This document shows positions 61,689 to 64,000 of a DNA stretch of 64,000 nucleotides, one piece after another. This stretch comes from Geosiphon pyriformis (lineage: Eukaryota > Glomeromycota > Glomeromycetes > Archaeosporales > Geosiphonaceae): the NCBI GenBank assembly GCA_016748015.1, contig JAAOMT010000494.1:211156-275155 (forward strand), given 5' to 3'. The number at the start of each line of letters is the position of its first letter. Position 1 is the stretch's first letter. The notes beneath the pieces are model-generated. The model saw nothing but the letters and a program-made list of their open reading frames with translations, had not been told where the DNA came from and did not search any database. The translations under genes were made by a program, and so were the position numbers.

Positions 61689-62572
61689 CTGGTTATATTT
61701 GAAAAATTACTATGTGTAATGTTAGGAGAATGAACAATCCTGCAAAACAGGAGGATATTATTTGTTGACATAAAGAAAGGAACAATATTATTTCAATTGT
61801 TACTGAGACTAAGTTGAAAGATGGGATTTGCTCTTGGATCATGAACAAGTTTATTGGCATTTAGGTTTTTACTTCTGGTTTGAATTCTGGTCACATGGGT
61901 TCTGGGGTCGCAATCATTATAAACAATTTTTTGGCTCAGCATGTGTGTAAGGTTTTGGACATTCCTGGCTGGTTTCTTTCTATTAAGCTTCTCTTCAAAA
62001 ATAAACTGTCTGTGTCAGTTTTGGGGCTGTATGCTGGATCATCTTTGGTGGTATGTTTCTTTTAGGCAGATGATATCAATTTTTTGATTGCAAAGGCAGT
62101 AAATGAGTCTTCCTTCATTATCTTGGGTAGTGATTTCAATGAAGATGGTTCTCACAAAAGTGCCAGCTTCAGAAAATGTTTTGATTTGGGTTTGGTCAAC
62201 TCCTTGGGTGGAAGCTTGTCTGGAAAGGAAGCTACGTGGGCCAATTCTCATAAAGTGGCTAAAATTATTGATTACGTGTTTGTGTCGTCAAGTCTAGTTA
62301 ATGCAATTCTGGATTGTGATGTGTCTGGTGTTGAAGAGTATTTTGATACTGATCATAAAGCTGTTTCTGTTTCCATGGGTCTTGGTGGTTTGCTGGATGC
62401 GCAGTTGACCTTATTGTGCAAACAAGTGAATAAAGATCGTTGGAAGTACAATTTTGTAGATGCTGGTGATACTGAATGGATCAAGTTTAAAGAGGATATG
62501 TCAGCAAATGCTGCCATGTTTCATGATGAATTTTATGCTGCCAAGATGAGTTTGGACCTGGACACAATGTGA
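61689..62572 (+). pseudogene. LINE ORF2 endonuclease domain remnant
   Basis: An apurinic/apyrimidinic-like endonuclease. It opens near MTGYI with an early TGA and has further stops near 61768, 61862 and 62064. Motifs still readable: SIVTETKLKD (catalytic Glu block), GSDFNEDG (Asp-Phe-Asn block), IDYVFVSSSLV, and FDTDHKAVSV (terminal Asp-His). The last uninterrupted part is 62084-62572. The enzyme nicks target DNA in target-primed reverse transcription; this copy cannot be translated intact. Confidence 0.82.
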
Positions 62573-64000
62573 AATCACCTTCGTCAAGTGGTGTGTTTGT
62601 TGGCTGAGAATGTTTTCAAAAAAAAATGGTTTAAGGGTTTTGATAGTGTCTATAATAAAGTATCATCCAGATTTCACAAATTAGAACTTTTGGTGTCGAA
62701 GATTGTCAAAGCCTCTCATCTGGTCGCTCAAGAGGAGTTTGTTTCTCTACTTGATACATGGAAAGAAATTGATCCTGCTAGCTTCTGTTGTGGATTCTCT
62801 GTTTCTTTTGGGTTCTCATTTTGATACCATTCATTCAGCTTTGGCCAAGATCAGGAAATCCTACCATTCATCTAAGTTGTCCGAATTAAACCGTGCCAAA
62901 GAATCTCAGATCAAATTGGCAATTGACAAAAGAATGGAGAGTTTTGAGTTGAACAAAGGTCATACTGTACGTAGTGTTTTGGAGCGACCCTTTTGCAAAG
63001 TGGTTTTGGACTATTTGGTGGTGGGAGATGAGCTGGTGTTGAATCCTGCTCCAGTAAAGTCCAAGGTGGATGAAATTATGGAAGGTTGGACTAGAAAGTA
63101 AAGGGTGGTGCTCAACATTAATGATGAGTGGTCTCACCAGTATCATTCTTTAGGTTATGTTTTCGATGAAGCTTTTTTTGGTGTGATGGGTTTGATCAAC
63201 TTTGACAAACTGTTTGGGGTTGTTTCCAACCTGCCGGATGGCAAAGCTGCTGGCCTTTTAGGTATCTCAAATGAGCTTTGGAAACATTGCAATATTTTGG
63301 TCCTTAATATGCTCTTGGTGCTTTTGAACTCTTGTTTATCTGAGGAATCTGTTCCTGGCTCCTGGAGGAAAGCTTGGGTTTCAATAATTCCCAAACCATA
63401 TGAATGGGAGGGTGTTTTTACAAATACTCATCCTATTGCACTGATTGAGACGGCTCACAAGATTCTCTTCAAAATACTCTTAAACAGGATTTCTTCAGCA
63501 TGCAGCATTCATAATGTCCTTTGCAGTAACAATTTTTTGGTTTTGAAAGATACAATGACACAGTCTCCCATTTTTGCAGTTGGTTTGGTTATTGAGAATG
63601 CTCTGAAAAAGACCCGAGAACTTTAGCTGGTCTTGTAGGATATAAAGAAAGCATATAATTCAGTTGGCTGGGAGCATTTGGAGAAATGTCTGGTCAGAAT
63701 TAAAATGTGCAACAAGTTCATTTGGTTTTTTGGTGGCATTCACAAAGGTCACATTAATTGAGTCATGACAAATTTTGGTTTGACAGATGGTTATCAGGTC
63801 CATAATAGTTTAGATCAAAGAGAGGTCTTTTCCCTTTTTCTGTGGCGCATTTTTTATGGTCCCTTTTTGTGCGAAGTTAAGTGTCAAAAGAGTATGTATG
63901 AATACAAGCTGATTTTTTATTTCATTTCCAAGAGTGGTTGTGTCGAGTCGCAGGCTGGGCTTTCTTCCTGTTTTGCTGCTGGCATCTTTGTTGATGATAC
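62573..64000 (+). pseudogene. LINE ORF2 reverse transcriptase remnant, cut by window edge
   Basis: The linker continues after a stop at 62570, changes frame near 62780, and stops again near 63099 and 63624. RT blocks visible: NLPDGKAAGLLGISNELWKH, WRKAWVSIIPKPYEWEG, IALIETAHKILFKIL, DIKKAYNSVGWEHL (first catalytic Asp), LDQREVFSLFLWRIFYGP, and FVDDT at the very end (the Y/F-x-D-D box). The thumb and any 3' tail lie beyond base 64000. Confidence 0.85.

Larger units (their letters stand above)
59740..64000 (+). mobile_element. degenerate LINE (non-LTR retrotransposon), truncated by window end
   Basis: Composition shifts abruptly at about 59740 to a balanced, coding-like sequence that continues to the end of the window. 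In order it holds an ORF1-like gag region, an apurinic-type endonuclease and the start of a reverse transcriptase, all on the plus strand. Multiple in-frame stops and frameshifts mark it as inactive. The 5' boundary is not defined by a target duplication, and the 3' end lies outside the window. The general layout and RT style resemble LINEs abundant in Rhizophagus. Confidence 0.88.

Overview
The window looks like nuclear DNA of a filamentous fungus with a very AT-rich genome. An arbuscular mycorrhizal fungus (Glomeromycotina, Rhizophagus-like) fits best. What I see: compact genes with many short GT-AG introns (about 50-130 nt), separated by long stretches that are close to 80-90% A+T. There are also two Tc1/mariner elements and a decayed LINE whose ORF2 style resembles LINEs known from Rhizophagus. 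The species call is inference. All exon models were built by hand from splice signals, frame continuity and family similarity.

Layout. 1-700: a GC-richer, broken and unrecognised coding remnant on the minus strand. 5.4-8.1 kb: two secreted cell-wall type genes, a Kre9/Knh1-domain protein and a Ser/Thr-rich protein with several hevein-type chitin-binding domains. 11.9-14.1 kb: an MFS exporter. 15.5-16.6 kb: an orphan membrane protein (minus). 16.6-19.8 kb: an extreme AT island. 19.8-25.3 kb: a gene cluster with a HUA1-like zinc protein (minus), a LisH-CTLH-CRA protein (minus) and an 11-exon WD40 protein (plus). 25.4-28.0 kb: two Tc1/mariner elements, one interrupted by a 374-base assembly gap. 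28-32.4 kb: AT desert. 32.4-33.2 kb: a single-pass membrane protein with 12-residue repeats (minus). 35.4-44.2 kb: a second cluster with a phosducin-like protein (minus), a TPR + metallo-beta-lactamase fusion (plus), a ZNF706-like mini zinc finger (minus) and a PARN-like deadenylase (plus). 45.6-51.6 kb: a predicted 1900-residue protein with Sel1-like motifs. 54.0-56.1 kb: a second MFS exporter, paralogous to the first. 59.7-64 kb: the LINE, cut off by the window edge.

How the genes relate. PARN (mRNA deadenylation), the phosducin-like protein (chaperonin co-factor family) and the CTLH protein (GID/CTLH ubiquitin ligase family) are housekeeping functions. The two wall proteins sit side by side in the same orientation and may act at the cell surface. 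The two MFS genes share intron positions exactly and come from a duplication. No bacterial-style operon, CRISPR array, tRNA or rRNA was seen. The most notable signals are the TPR-metallohydrolase fusion, the tandemly expanded chitin-binding protein, and three GC-AG introns supported by protein-family alignment or reading frame.
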